Origin: Vreelandella halophila
GTDB taxonomy: Bacteria > Pseudomonadota > Gammaproteobacteria > Pseudomonadales > Oleiphilaceae
Reading direction: 5' to 3'
Assembly: GCF_009856365.1 (NCBI RefSeq)
Contig: NZ_WMEX01000008.1
Coordinates: 1-64,000 of the forward strand
Length of the DNA stretch: 64,000 nucleotides
The notes beneath the pieces are model-generated. The model was given only the letters and a program-made list of their open reading frames with translations. It ran no database searches and had not been told where the DNA came from. Shown here in pieces: positions 16,940 to 26,069 of the stretch. Position numbers and translations under genes: made by a program. Position 1 is the stretch's first letter; every line of letters starts with the position of its first letter.

Positions 16940-17680
16940 ATGCCAGCCGAATACGATCTTGAAGTACTCAGCAACAACCGCCTCACCCCGAACATGCGCC
17001 GCATCGTGCTGCAGGGGCCGGAACTGGCGGGGTTCCCGGCAGACCAGGAGGGCGGCTACGTTAAGCTGCTTTTTGACCCGGCAGAGGAAGGCGGCAAACC
17101 AACCCTGCGCTCCTACACCATCCGCGCCTTCGATGCGGCACAGCAGGAACTGATGCTGGAGTTCGTGGACCACGGCGACGGCGGCCCCGCCTCCGCCTGG
17201 GCGAGCCGAGCGCGCCCCGGCGACCCCATCACCATCCGTGGCCCGGGTGAGCCGAAACTGGCCGCCCCTGACGCCGACTGGTTCCTATTGGCCGGCGACA
17301 TGAGCGCCCTACCGGGGCTGGCCGTCAACCTTGAACGCCTCCCGAAGAATGCGCAGGGCTACGCTCTCATCGAGGTGCTTTCCGAGGCCGACAGACAGGC
17401 CATCGACCACCCCGAGGGTGTCGAGCTGAGGTGGCTCGTGAATCCGGACACTGAGCGCCCTAACGCCCTGCTGAACGAACGGGTACGTGCCCTGCCCTGG
17501 CTGCCCGGCACCCCCTATCCCTGGTTCGCGGGCGAATTCAGCACCATGCGCAGCATGCGCCGCTACTTCCGGGACGAAAGCGGCATCGACAAGCACGCCA
17601 TGTACTGCAGCTGCTACTGGAAGATGGGTGATACTGACGAAGGGATGAAGCGGGCCAAGAAGCTTGACCCGGAAGCCTGA
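16940..17680 (+). CDS. Siderophore-interacting protein (SIP/ViuB family flavin ferric-siderophore reductase)
   Basis: 246 residues from the ATG at 16940, preceded by GAGAGG. The longer frame from 16796 overlaps the aroG promoter and leader and adds no domain. N-terminal FAD-binding barrel: RLTPNMRRIVLQG near 14-26, then the flavin motif LRSYTIRAFD near 60-69 and GGPASAWASRARPGDPI, typical of SIP proteins. The C-terminal NAD(P)H domain has LLAGDMSALPGL and ends with YCSCYWKMGDTDEGMKRAK, also typical. It reduces Fe(III)-siderophores in the cytoplasm using flavin and NAD(P)H. No siderophore genes are adjacent, but a TonB receptor and PepSY protein lie 24 kb away. Confidence 0.85.
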   Translation: MPAEYDLEVLSNNRLTPNMRRIVLQGPELAGFPADQEGGYVKLLFDPAEEGGKPTLRSYTIRAFDAAQQELMLEFVDHGDGGPASAWASRARPGDPITIRGPGEPKLAAPDADWFLLAGDMSALPGLAVNLERLPKNAQGYALIEVLSEADRQAIDHPEGVELRWLVNPDTERPNALLNERVRALPWLPGTPYPWFAGEFSTMRSMRRYFRDESGIDKHAMYCSCYWKMGDTDEGMKRAKKLDPEA

Positions 17681-18601
17681 TTAATCGGCCTGCTCTCCAT
17701 CTTCTCCGCCCTCGGGCTCTGGCAGCGCCGCCGCCGGGGGTCCGGAAAAGACACTCAACGCCGTCACCGTAGCCAGGATCAGAGCCATCCCCACAATCTG
17801 CAGCGCAACCAGCGTTTCCTCCAGGACAACCACGCCGAACAGTGAGGCCGTGACCGGCTCAACCATGGCTACAATGGAGGCGACGGCGGGGGCCGTGTGA
17901 TTCAGGCCGATGATGTAGAAGATGAACGACAGCCCCGCGCCCAGAATTCCCAGCGTGACGAACAGGGGCCAGTCCGGCGTGCTCAGGGCAATGGCGATTT
18001 CGCTGGAATCCCCGAAGGCGCCAAGGATGATCACCAGGGCCGTGAAGGCGATGGTGAGAATGGCCTGCGGGGTGCCATGGGGCGCGGCGTATTTGAAGCC
18101 GAATATGAAGATGGCATAGGAGAGCCCTGCCAGCAGCCCCGCGCCAACGCCAAGCGCCGTAACACCGCCCGCGTTGACGTCATAGATGCGGGTGAGCAGC
18201 ACAATCCCCACCATCACCATCACGATGGCCGCCCATTTGAGCGGCGTTGGGCTTTCCAGCTTAAGCGCGAAAGACAGAAGGTAGACAAACACCGGCGCGC
18301 AGTACATCAGCGTCGCGGCCACCGCGACACTGCCCTCTGAGATGCTCAGGAAGTAGAACGAAAAGTTGCCGGCCACGCCCAGCCCGGCAATGGCTGACCA
18401 GAACCACAGCTTGCGATTGGCCAGTCCGCTGTTGCCAGGGCGGATCGCCAGCCAGCCCAGGACGAATACAAGACCAATCGCCCCCCGGTAGAACGAGACC
18501 ACGAACGCATCCCAGCCGTCCGCCATAAGGATACCGCCGATACCGCCGGACAGCCCCCAGCACAGGGAAGCGAGCATCACGAGAGCCGTTGCGCCTGCCA
18601 T
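17681..18601 (-). CDS. EamA/DMT-superfamily permease
   Basis: 306 residues with about ten hydrophobic helices arranged as two EamA repeats (roughly residues 1-140 and 150-285). ASLCWGLSGGIGGILMADG near the start and HTAPAVASIVAMVEPVTASLFGVVVLEE near 235-262 are the conserved parts of each repeat; the longer stretch contains the proline-glutamate (EP) motif of the family. The C-terminal tail is acidic (PEPEGGEDGEQAD). Drug/metabolite exporters of this group move amino acids, nucleosides or other small metabolites; the substrate is not evident. It ends immediately next to the SIP gene (convergent, no gap) and is divergent from the arginine deiminase operon. Confidence 0.82.
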   Translation of the reverse strand: MAGATALVMLASLCWGLSGGIGGILMADGWDAFVVSFYRGAIGLVFVLGWLAIRPGNSGLANRKLWFWSAIAGLGVAGNFSFYFLSISEGSVAVAATLMYCAPVFVYLLSFALKLESPTPLKWAAIVMVMVGIVLLTRIYDVNAGGVTALGVGAGLLAGLSYAIFIFGFKYAAPHGTPQAILTIAFTALVIILGAFGDSSEIAIALSTPDWPLFVTLGILGAGLSFIFYIIGLNHTAPAVASIVAMVEPVTASLFGVVVLEETLVALQIVGMALILATVTALSVFSGPPAAALPEPEGGEDGEQAD

Positions 18602-18672
18602 TGGAACTCCTGACTACAGGGAAGTGGACGTAAAAGAAGCGGATTATGGGGTGATGTCGATCTTGTGTCGAG

Positions 18673-18686
18673 TTGACAATCATCAC
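18673..18686. promoter_or_regulatory. Candidate ANR/FNR box upstream of the arc operon
   Basis: TTGACAATCATCAC resembles the FNR consensus TTGAT-N4-ATCAA with one mismatch in each half. A possible -10 element CATACT (18709-18714) puts the start point near 18721, and the box centre is then about 41.5 bases upstream, the classical activating position. Arginine deiminase operons in Pseudomonas are activated by ANR under oxygen limitation, which fits. The -10 assignment is by eye. Confidence 0.5.
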
Positions 18687-18762
18687 TTTACCGTGGCCCC
18701 AGGAAGTTCATACTCGGGATGAGGATCTACATCAGCAAGCCGCAAAGGACAGGAGGCGCCAG

Positions 18763-20208
18763 ATGACTGATGAACTGCCCCCCTCATCGAACCCTGAAGA
18801 TGACCTCTCAACGCGATTCCCGACCGCCTATACCATTCTGTTTCTCCTCATCATCCTGATTGCCGCACTCACCTGGATCATTCCCGCGGGCCAGTATGAG
18901 CGCGCCATGAATGAAGAGATCGGGCGTGAAGTAGCAGTACCAGGCACTTACGAAACCGTTGAACCCAATCCCCAGGGTTTTGTCGATGTGATGCTCGCGC
19001 CCACGGCGGGCTTCTACGACCCCGACAGCTATGCAGCCAACGCCATCGACGTAGCCCTGTTCGTGCTCTTTCTCGGCGGTTTCCTGGGTGTAATGAACGC
19101 CACCGGTGCAATCGACACGGGCATCCGAAGCGCCATGCACCATCTGGAAGGCCATGAGATCTGGATGATACCCATACTCATGACGCTGTTCGCGCTGGGG
19201 GGAACCACCTACGGCATGGCCGAGGAAACCCTGGCGTTCTACGCCATCCTGATCCCGGTAATGATCTCGGCAGGCTATGACGCCGTCACCGGAGTCGCGG
19301 TGATTCTCATCGGCGCCGGCATCGGCGTGCTGGGATCGACCATCAATCCCTTTGCCACGGTCATCGCCTCCAACGCCGCCAATATTCCCTTTACTGACGG
19401 CATCGTACTGCGGTTCGTGCTGCTGGTCGGTGGCCTCATCATCTGTGCCGCGTACGTCATGCGGTATGCCCGGCGGGTTAAGGCCGACCCATCCCGCTCT
19501 GTGGTTGCCAGGCAGAAAGACGCCCACCGCAAGCTTTTCCTCCAGGGCCATGATGAGCTGGAGGATTTTGAACTCACACGCACCCAGCAGATTGCCCTGG
19601 CCATTTTCGCGCTTACGTTCATTGTGATGATCTGGGGGGTTTCCACCCAGGACTGGTGGATGGCCAGGATGGGCTCGCTTTTCTTTGGCTCCGCCATCGT
19701 CATCGGCATCGTCGCCCGGCTGGGCGAGAAAAAGCTCACCAGCAGTTTTGTTGACGGCGCACGGGACCTGCTGGGTGTCGCCCTGGTGGTTGGGCTGGCC
19801 CGCGGTATCGTGGTGATCATGGAGCAGGGCATGATCGCGGACACCATCCTGCACAGTGCGGAGACAACGCTGGGTGGGCTGCCGCAACTGGCCTTCATCA
19901 ACCTGATGTTCTGGATCGAGGTGGGCATGAGCTTCTTTGTACCGTCCTCGTCCGGCCTGGCTGTGCTTTCCATGCCCATCCTCGCACCGCTGGCGGACTT
20001 TGCCGGCGTGGGACGGGATCTGGTGGTGACGGCTTACCAGTCCGCCAACGGCCTGGTAAACCTGATCAACCCAACGTTTGCGGTGGTGGTTGGCGGCCTG
20101 GCCATAGGCCGCGTCTCCTACGACCGCTGGTTGGCATTCATATGGCCGCTGCTGCTGATACTGACGGTGTTCATCACCGCCGTGATCAGTATCGGCGCGC
20201 TTGTGTAA
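18763..20208 (+). CDS. YfcC-family basic amino acid antiporter (arginine/ornithine exchange)
   Basis: 481 residues from the ATG at 18763, which has a perfect AGGAGG ribosome site eight bases upstream; the longer frame from 18673 is rejected. A hydrophilic 25-residue head precedes about twelve transmembrane helices. [35 protein letters not shown] and [19 protein letters not shown] are typical of the YfcC/C4-dicarboxylate anaerobic carrier-like family, not of the APC-type ArcD. It is the first gene of the arginine deiminase operon, 23 bases before arcA, so arginine uptake coupled to ornithine export is the obvious role. The transport reaction is inferred from position. Confidence 0.85.
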   Translation: MTDELPPSSNPEDDLSTRFPTAYTILFLLIILIAALTWIIPAGQYERAMNEEIGREVAVPGTYETVEPNPQGFVDVMLAPTAGFYDPDSYAANAIDVALFVLFLGGFLGVMNATGAIDTGIRSAMHHLEGHEIWMIPILMTLFALGGTTYGMAEETLAFYAILIPVMISAGYDAVTGVAVILIGAGIGVLGSTINPFATVIASNAANIPFTDGIVLRFVLLVGGLIICAAYVMRYARRVKADPSRSVVARQKDAHRKLFLQGHDELEDFELTRTQQIALAIFALTFIVMIWGVSTQDWWMARMGSLFFGSAIVIGIVARLGEKKLTSSFVDGARDLLGVALVVGLARGIVVIMEQGMIADTILHSAETTLGGLPQLAFINLMFWIEVGMSFFVPSSSGLAVLSMPILAPLADFAGVGRDLVVTAYQSANGLVNLINPTFAVVVGGLAIGRVSYDRWLAFIWPLLLILTVFITAVISIGALV

Positions 20209-20231
20209 TCCAAGGCAAGGGAGCATGCGAG

Positions 20232-21461
20232 ATGGCGGAAAACACTCTCGGGGTTCACTCTGAAACCGGCACGCTGAGGCAGGTGATTGTCTGCCGCCCC
20301 GGGCTGGCGCACCGGCGGCTGACCCCTTCCAACTGCGATGCATTGCTGTTTGACGACGTCTTCTGGGTCAAGCAGGCCCAGAAAGACCACGATGTCTTTA
20401 CCGGGGTCATGCGCGACCGCGGCGTGGAGGTGCTGGACGTCAATGAACTGCTGGCCGAAACCCTCGAAATCCCCGAGGCACGGGCCTGGATCCTGGACCA
20501 CCGGATCACCTGGAACCATATCGGGGTGGGCATGGTGTCCGACCTGCGCGCGTGGATGGACGAACTCCCCGGCCGGCCCCTGGCGGAATTCCTGATTGGC
20601 GGACTGGAAGTCGGCGACCTTCCTTTCGACCCTTCCGGGCTCTTTGGTAACCACCTTGGGCGCCACGGATTCGTGCTGCCACCGCTGCCCAACTTCCTGT
20701 TCACCCGGGATAACAGCGCCTGGATCTATAACGGGGTCACCCTGAACCCCATGTACTGGGCAGCGCGCAAACCGGAAACCCTGTTGATGAGCGCGATCTA
20801 CCAGTATCACCCGGCATTCGCGGGCAAGGTCAATGTGCACTGGGGGGATCCGCTCAAGGACCATGCCCTGGCGAGCCTGGAAGGCGGTGACGTCATGCCG
20901 GTCGGCAATGGCGTTGTCCTGGTGGGCATGGGGGAACGGTCCTCACCGCAGGCCATCGGCCAACTCTCCAAAGCCCTGTTCGACAGCGGAGCAGCGGAAC
21001 GCGTGATTGCCTGCCAGATTCCCAGGAGCCGCTCCGCCATGCACCTGGATACGGTGTTCACCTTCTGTGGCGGCAACGTGGTGACCAGCTTCAAGGAAGT
21101 CGCTGATGAAATGGTCTGTTATGAGCTGCGCCCCGGCAGTAACGGCAAACACCTGTCGTTTCACCAGGACTCCAGGCCCCTGTTTGATGTGGTCGCGGAC
21201 GCAATGGGTTACCGCTCCCTGGAGGTGATCCCCACCGGCGGTGACAGCCCGGCCGAACGCGAGCGGGAACAGTGGAACGACGGCAATAACGTGCTGGCGC
21301 TGAGCCCGGGCGTGGTCATTGGCTACGACCGCAACGACGACACCAATGCCGCGCTCCAGGTCGCCGGCATCGAGGTCCTCGCCATCCCCGGGGCGGAGCT
21401 GGGGCGAGGCAGGGGCGGCGGGCGCTGCATGAGCTGCCCGACCCTACGCGACCCCGTCTGA
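20232..21461 (+). CDS. arcA: Arginine deiminase
   Basis: 409 residues from the ATG at 20232. It hydrolyses arginine to citrulline and ammonia, the first step of the ADI pathway. Guanidino-group-modifying enzyme landmarks are present: [18 protein letters not shown] near 162-179, [11 protein letters not shown] near 217-227, [15 protein letters not shown] near 273-287, and the catalytic cysteine in GGGRCMSCP (Cys399) near the C-terminus. Length matches Pseudomonas ArcA. It lies between the antiporter and arcB with short gaps, on one transcript. Confidence 0.96.
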   Translation: MAENTLGVHSETGTLRQVIVCRPGLAHRRLTPSNCDALLFDDVFWVKQAQKDHDVFTGVMRDRGVEVLDVNELLAETLEIPEARAWILDHRITWNHIGVGMVSDLRAWMDELPGRPLAEFLIGGLEVGDLPFDPSGLFGNHLGRHGFVLPPLPNFLFTRDNSAWIYNGVTLNPMYWAARKPETLLMSAIYQYHPAFAGKVNVHWGDPLKDHALASLEGGDVMPVGNGVVLVGMGERSSPQAIGQLSKALFDSGAAERVIACQIPRSRSAMHLDTVFTFCGGNVVTSFKEVADEMVCYELRPGSNGKHLSFHQDSRPLFDVVADAMGYRSLEVIPTGGDSPAEREREQWNDGNNVLALSPGVVIGYDRNDDTNAALQVAGIEVLAIPGAELGRGRGGGRCMSCPTLRDPV

Positions 21462-21479
21462 CCGAGAAGGAACAGAATC

Positions 21480-22481
21480 ATGGCTTTCAATCTCAAGAAC
21501 CAGCATTTCCTGACCCTGCGGGACTTCAGCCCCCGGGAGATCAGTTTTCTGCTCAAACTGTCCGCCGATCTCAAAACCGCCAAATACGCCGGCACCGAGG
21601 TGCCCCGGTTACAGGGCAAGGACATTGCCCTGATCTTTGAGAAAAACTCCACCCGGACCCGTGTCGGCTTTGAGGTCGCGGCCTTTGATCAAGGCGCCCG
21701 CGTCACCTACCTGGGGCCGACGGGTACCCACATCGGCCACAAGGAGTCCGTAAAGGACACCGCCCGGGTTCTGGGCCGGGTTTATGACGCCATCGAATAC
21801 CGGGGCTTCGGGCAGGAGGTTGTTGAGCAACTGGCCCAGTATGCCGGAGTGCCCGTCTACAATGGCCTGACCAATGAATTCCACCCAACCCAGATCCTGG
21901 CGGATTTCCTGACCATGCAGGAGAATGTGGAGAAGCCGTTGCGGGAGGTGGCGTTCGTATTCATCGGGGATGCCGCCAACAACATGGGCGACAGCCTGCT
22001 GATCGGCGCTGCCAAAATGGGCATGGATGTCCGGCTCTGTGCCCCCCAGGCCTGCTGGCCCGGGGAGGCCGTCCAGTCCGAGGCCCGGAGTATTGCCGGT
22101 GATACCGGTGCCAGGATCATGATCACCGAGGATGTTGACGCCGCCGTGGCGGGCGTGGACTTCGTCTACACGGACGTGTGGGTCTCCATGGGGGAGCCGA
22201 AGGAGAAATGGGCGGAGCGGATCAAGCTTCTGATGCCCTACCAGGTGAACGCCGCCCTGATGGAGAAAACCGGCAACCCCCGGGCAAGGTTCATGCACTG
22301 CCTGCCCGCTTTCCACAATACCGAAACCACTGTTGGGAAGGACATACAGAGCGAGTTCGGCATTGATGCCATGGAGGTGACTGAAGCGGTTTTTGAGAGC
22401 TCCGCCTCCATCGTGTTCGACCAGGCGGAAAACCGGATGCACACCATCAAGGCGGTGCTCGTCGCCACTCTTGGAACCTGA
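21480..22481 (+). CDS. arcB: Ornithine carbamoyltransferase, catabolic
   Basis: 333 residues. In the ADI pathway it splits citrulline with phosphate into ornithine and carbamoyl phosphate. The carbamoyl-phosphate-binding motif STRTR is at 57-61, [12 protein letters not shown] near 140-151, and the ornithine loop [12 protein letters not shown] near 270-281. The 330-residue length and the [13 protein letters not shown] extension are typical of catabolic ArcB enzymes rather than the shorter anabolic ArgF. It lies 18 bases after arcA with an AGAAGGA ribosome site. Confidence 0.95.
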   Translation: MAFNLKNQHFLTLRDFSPREISFLLKLSADLKTAKYAGTEVPRLQGKDIALIFEKNSTRTRVGFEVAAFDQGARVTYLGPTGTHIGHKESVKDTARVLGRVYDAIEYRGFGQEVVEQLAQYAGVPVYNGLTNEFHPTQILADFLTMQENVEKPLREVAFVFIGDAANNMGDSLLIGAAKMGMDVRLCAPQACWPGEAVQSEARSIAGDTGARIMITEDVDAAVAGVDFVYTDVWVSMGEPKEKWAERIKLLMPYQVNAALMEKTGNPRARFMHCLPAFHNTETTVGKDIQSEFGIDAMEVTEAVFESSASIVFDQAENRMHTIKAVLVATLGT

Positions 22482-22497
22482 ATAAGGGGAGCCTGAC

Positions 22498-23442
22498 ATG
22501 CTTGTGGTAGCAGCCCTCGGAGGCAACGCCCTGCTGCGGCGCGGCGAACCCCTGACAGCCCAGGCCCAGCGGGCCAACGTTAAGGTTGCCGCTGAATCAC
22601 TCGCCGGCATCGTCCGCGCCGGCCACCAGCTGGTCATCACCCACGGCAACGGTCCGCAGGTAGGACTTCTGGCACTTCAGGGCGCCGCCTACAGACCGGA
22701 TGAGGCTTACCCCCTGGATGTACTCGGCGCCGAAACGGAAGGCATGATCGGCTACATCATCGAACAGGAGCTGGAGAATGCCCTGGGCCACGACCGGGCC
22801 GTGGCCACGCTGCTGACCCAGGTACTGGTGGACAGGAACGACCCGGCCTTCCAGAACCCCACGAAATTCGTGGGACCCGTGTACGACAGGAAAGAAGCAG
22901 AGACCCGCGCCGAGGCGGCTGGCTGGCAGATCGCCCAGGACGGCGACAAGTGGCGGCGGGTCGTCCCCTCCCCCAGCCCCCTCGAAATCCCGGACACCCG
23001 GGTGCTCGAGCTGTTGCTGAAACAAGGCGTGGTGGTCATCTGCGCTGGGGGTGGCGGCATTCCCATCCTGCGCCGGGATGACGGCAGCATGATTGGCGTT
23101 GAAGCCGTGATCGACAAGGATGCCGCCAGCGCCCTGCTGGCCCGCCAGCTGGGGGCCGATGCCCTGCTTCTGCTCACCGATGTGGACGCCATCTACCGGG
23201 ATTTCGGCAAGGATACCGCCGCCCCCATCCACGAACTGACCCTGGACGAAGCCCGCCAGCTGGACCTGCCCGCCGGCTCCATGGGCCCCAAGCTCGCTGC
23301 AGCCTGCGATTTTGCTGGAAGCGGCGGCCTCAGTGGTATCGGCCGGCTGGAAGACGCAGAGGCGATGCTGGATCGCCAGGCGGGCACCCGCATCAGCATC
23401 CACTCCCTGAACCAGGAGGTAGCGGACTCCCACCCATGCTGA
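22498..23442 (+). CDS. arcC: Carbamate kinase
   Basis: 314 residues. It transfers phosphate from carbamoyl phosphate to ADP, giving ATP, ammonia and carbon dioxide, and is the energy-yielding step of the ADI pathway. Amino-acid-kinase signatures: VVAALGGNALLRRGEPL at the start, ITHGNGPQVGLLALQ near 44-58, VVICAGGGGIPI near 177-188, EAVIDKDAASALLARQLGAD near 202-220, and GSMGPKLAAACDFA near 260-273. It lies 16 bases after arcB. Its 3' end overlaps mtfA by seven bases. Confidence 0.95.
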   Translation: MLVVAALGGNALLRRGEPLTAQAQRANVKVAAESLAGIVRAGHQLVITHGNGPQVGLLALQGAAYRPDEAYPLDVLGAETEGMIGYIIEQELENALGHDRAVATLLTQVLVDRNDPAFQNPTKFVGPVYDRKEAETRAEAAGWQIAQDGDKWRRVVPSPSPLEIPDTRVLELLLKQGVVVICAGGGGIPILRRDDGSMIGVEAVIDKDAASALLARQLGADALLLLTDVDAIYRDFGKDTAAPIHELTLDEARQLDLPAGSMGPKLAAACDFAGSGGLSGIGRLEDAEAMLDRQAGTRISIHSLNQEVADSHPC

Positions 23443-24290
23443 TCTACCTGCTCTGCGCCCTGGCGCTGATTGGCGCACTCATCTTCTACCTGTTCTTCTA
23501 TCGCAGCTGGTGGCGCAACAGGCAGCTCCAGCACCCCTTCCCGGAACACTGGCGGAAAACACTGAAAACCCGGGTACCGCTATACCGCCGGCTGCCCGCC
23601 CAGCTCAAACGCCAGCTCGAACAGCACGTACAGCTGTTCCTGGCGGAAAAACCCTTCTATGGCTGCGACGGATTTGAGGTGGACGACACTGTACGCCTCA
23701 CCATTGCCGGGCACGCCTGCCTGCTGATCATTGCCCGGAACTTCTCGGATTTTGACGGGATCAACAGCATCCTGGTCTACCCCGACCGTTACCGCGTCAG
23801 GGACATGGAAAGCGACGGCATGGTGGTCAGCGAAAGCAACGAGATTCGTGCCGGGGAAGCCTCCAGCCTGGGCCAGGTGGTCCTGGCGTGGACCGATTGC
23901 GAGGAAGGCGCAATCCACCCACACGGCGCGCACAACGTGATCCTGCACGAGTTCGCCCACCAGCTGGATTATCTGGACGGCACCGCCGACGGCGCGCCAC
24001 CCCTGAGCGGCGAACAGGCGCGGCACTGGCAGGAGACCATGACCCGCGCCTACGAACACCTGCGCGACTCCCTCCACCATCACCGGAAACCCTGGCTCGA
24101 CCCTTATGGGGCAACCGAACCGGCGGAATTCTTTGCCGTGCTGACGGAAACCTTCTTTCAGAGGCCCAGCCATCTCAAAGAGCAGCAACCGGAGGTCTAT
24201 AAGACACTGGGCGGGTACTTCCGGTTCGACCCACTCAATCTGACTGAACACCCAGACGGTTCAGGTAATCGTGAAGCTCCGCCTCGGTGA
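23436..24290 (+). CDS. mtfA: MtfA-like zinc metallopeptidase
   Basis: 284 residues of the M90/MtfA family. A single hydrophobic helix (about residues 2-23) may anchor it to the membrane. The zinc site is HEFAHQLD near residues 171-178 (HExxH), with the downstream glutamate probably in EPAEFFAVLTETFF near 228-241. E. coli MtfA is an aminopeptidase that binds the glucose repressor Mlc, but the N-terminal anchor here resembles other proteobacterial versions. The ATG overlaps the end of arcC by seven bases, implying translational coupling to the arginine deiminase operon, an unusual partner. Its last 56 bases overlap a small gene on the other strand. Confidence 0.85.
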   Translation: MLIYLLCALALIGALIFYLFFYRSWWRNRQLQHPFPEHWRKTLKTRVPLYRRLPAQLKRQLEQHVQLFLAEKPFYGCDGFEVDDTVRLTIAGHACLLIIARNFSDFDGINSILVYPDRYRVRDMESDGMVVSESNEIRAGEASSLGQVVLAWTDCEEGAIHPHGAHNVILHEFAHQLDYLDGTADGAPPLSGEQARHWQETMTRAYEHLRDSLHHHRKPWLDPYGATEPAEFFAVLTETFFQRPSHLKEQQPEVYKTLGGYFRFDPLNLTEHPDGSGNREAPPR

Positions 24291-24492
24291 GATTGACGTA
24301 TTCCACCACCCGGCCATAGAGCATTGCGGTCGGCACGTTGCGCCCGTTCACCTCATGCTGGGTCTCCTGCAGCACATACAGGATGATCCGTTCCGTGTAC
24401 GTCAGGCCGTCACGCACATCAGGGATGGATTCCAAGTCCTTGAGTCTATTGTTTTTCCAGGAGATCCGTCCATTCGTGCCCGATCTCCTCAT
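24235..24492 (-). CDS. Small conserved-looking protein of unknown function
   Basis: 85 residues from the ATG at 24492 (a TTG at 24507 is the alternative). It has a basic head (MRRSGTNGRISWKNNRLK) and then an acidic, helical-looking body with ERIILYVLQETQHEV, VPTAMLYGRVVEYVN and TEAELHDYLNRLGV, the last resembling a small winged-helix or four-helix pattern. I do not recognise a named family. Support for it being real is the coherent amphipathic composition and its extension past mtfA. The 5' end overlaps the tail of a GNAT pseudogene read in another frame, and the 3' end overlaps mtfA on the opposite strand. Confidence 0.55.
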   Translation of the reverse strand: MRRSGTNGRISWKNNRLKDLESIPDVRDGLTYTERIILYVLQETQHEVNGRNVPTAMLYGRVVEYVNLTEAELHDYLNRLGVQSD

Positions 24493-24682
24493 AACTCTGC
24501 CCCCCAATCGCGATCGTGTGTGTTCTTACCTGAACCCCACCCATCATCTCATAGAACCTGCAGGCCGCATTCTGAGGCAATACCCAGAGGCACATTGACC
24601 CATAGCCGTCTTCCCGCAATGCACTAACGCCCGCCTGGAAGAGTGCCCTCCCTGCTCCCTTCCGCTGATCCCAGGTATCCCA
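24446..24682 (-). pseudogene. C-terminal remnant of a GNAT N-acetyltransferase
   Basis: Reading the minus strand from 24682 gives 78 codons with WDQRKGAGRALFQAGVSAL, then DGYGSMCLWVLPQNAACRFY, then EMMGGVQ and IGGQSYEEIGHEWTDLLEKQ, and a stop. The QRKGAGRAL loop is the acetyl-CoA pyrophosphate-binding motif of GNAT enzymes, and LWVLPQNAACRFYEMMGG is the usual last strand and helix. The frame is closed upstream by a TGA at 24683-24685, and no N-terminal half of the domain is visible before it. It is therefore a decayed fragment, unless a frameshift hides the rest. Confidence 0.6.
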
Positions 24683-24886
24683 TCAAACGACAAGATCCCA
24701 TGACATGGGCAGAGCCAATCGCCGTTCTTTTTACAACTCAGTGCGCCAGCGAACAGACGGAGCAAATGGCAACGCCCATTCTGGCTCCAGATGAGGCAAA
24801 GGATACGCCTGAACAGGACGTTGCATCGAGCGCCGCATGGAAGACGGCGCATCCCGATTTCGGATCGGTGGAAAGGAGACGCAACC

Positions 24887-24961
24887 ATGAACAATATTGC
24901 CTATCTCGTCGGTGCCGTCGTCATTGTTCTGGCGATTCTTTCCTTTCCTGGTTTGCGTTAG
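24887..24961 (+). CDS. 24-residue single-helix membrane protein
   Basis: A tiny gene with the excellent ribosome site AAGGAG eight bases before the ATG. The product starts MNNIAYLVGAVVIVLAILSF and ends PGLR: a single transmembrane helix with a short basic C-terminus. Small proteins of this pattern (N-terminal Asn-rich start, VGAVVIVLAILSF helix, GLR end) recur in proteobacterial annotations as hypothetical proteins; that recollection is not checked here. The stop codon overlaps the end of the convergent DUF2157 gene. Confidence 0.65.
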   Translation: MNNIAYLVGAVVIVLAILSFPGLR

Positions 24962-26028
24962 GACAACGCCCCCGGCGGGTTACCCGCACCCCTTGCTTGC
25001 AGCGCCCGCGTCAGAAGACCCGGGCGTACCCGCTGCAGTCGCCCCTCGATAGCGTCTTCGTTGCGTTGCCACACGACGCCGGCTCCAATAGCCGCCAATC
25101 CTATGAGTGTGAGCGTAAACGGAAACAGCAGCGAGTCCTCGAATACGTTGTGGGCGAGATGCCCCAGGTAACTCGCGACACCCAGACCGCCAAACACGAC
25201 GAATGCACGGCGCGCCAGTATGGCGCCGGCCAGGATCAAGCCAAGGTTGATCGCACAATACCCGAGCTTGGCCAGTTCACTGTCGCTGGAGGTCGCCGAA
25301 AGCGCGCCCCAGAATCCGATCAGCCCGAACAGATAGATCCAGAAGGCCTGATCACGTGGGCCACACTGGCGCAGATCAATCCACAGCGCCAACATGATCG
25401 TTGCCAGCCCGAACAACAGAGTGAACTGGCGGCGAAGTTCCCAGTCCGCTTCGCCTCCGGTCACAACCGCGGCCAGGTCCATCCCGATATACCAGAGCGT
25501 TACCGCGATCGGCAGCGTCAGGAACGGCAAACGGAACCGGTAGAACACAATGGTCCCCACCACCAGGGTTCCCAGCTCCATGAACCACCAGTGCCAGTCG
25601 ACCCAGCGGTGGTAATCGGTGTAGACATCGTGGCCGGACGGCCACCAGCCCAACGCCTTCTGGAGGCTGAAGATCGCAACCGGGGTGCACACAGTAACCA
25701 ACGCCCCGAGGACACCCGCCGGGATCGCCAGCCGGCGTTGTTCAAGCAGCCAGGCGGCCACATGCCAGCACCCGATCGCGTACCCAATCGCCAGCGCCGC
25801 GCCCATCCAGGGCCCGAGTTGATTCCAGGCAGCATTGAGAAACAGAGAGGCGGCGCCAATCGCCAACAGGCCACCGAAATAGTACAGCAGGTGTGCAGCC
25901 CGGAACTGGGGCCTCTCACCAGCCGCCGCCTGCCCCTCGGCCAGGAAACCCCAGAGTCTCTCGGCCTGCCCCGGCCCCAGAATCCCTTCCCGCTCGGCAC
26001 TCGCCAGTACCTCCTGATCGACCTTCAT
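24958..26028 (-). CDS. DUF2157 multi-pass membrane protein
   Basis: 356 residues. A soluble N-terminal segment (residues 1-45; DQEVLASAEREGILGPGQAERLWGFL) has the helix-turn pattern seen at the start of DUF2157 proteins and is followed by about nine hydrophobic helices from FRAAHLLYYFGGLLAIGAAS to the C-terminus. Aromatic-rich loops such as YTDYHRWVDWHWWFMELG occur in the middle. The function of this family is unknown. It is in the same direction as, and 41 bases after, the SHOCT-domain gene, suggesting a two-gene unit. Confidence 0.75.
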   Translation of the reverse strand: MKVDQEVLASAEREGILGPGQAERLWGFLAEGQAAAGERPQFRAAHLLYYFGGLLAIGAASLFLNAAWNQLGPWMGAALAIGYAIGCWHVAAWLLEQRRLAIPAGVLGALVTVCTPVAIFSLQKALGWWPSGHDVYTDYHRWVDWHWWFMELGTLVVGTIVFYRFRLPFLTLPIAVTLWYIGMDLAAVVTGGEADWELRRQFTLLFGLATIMLALWIDLRQCGPRDQAFWIYLFGLIGFWGALSATSSDSELAKLGYCAINLGLILAGAILARRAFVVFGGLGVASYLGHLAHNVFEDSLLFPFTLTLIGLAAIGAGVVWQRNEDAIEGRLQRVRPGLLTRALQARGAGNPPGALS

Positions 26029-26069
26029 TCCTCACTCCCTGCGTTCACTCCCCGACAAACCAGCCCATG

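Noticed and set aside
18808-20343. 511-codon open frame on the minus strand
   Set aside because: Antisense to the YfcC-type antiporter gene. Composition is rich in His, Gln and Asp as expected for the complement of membrane-helix codons; no domain.
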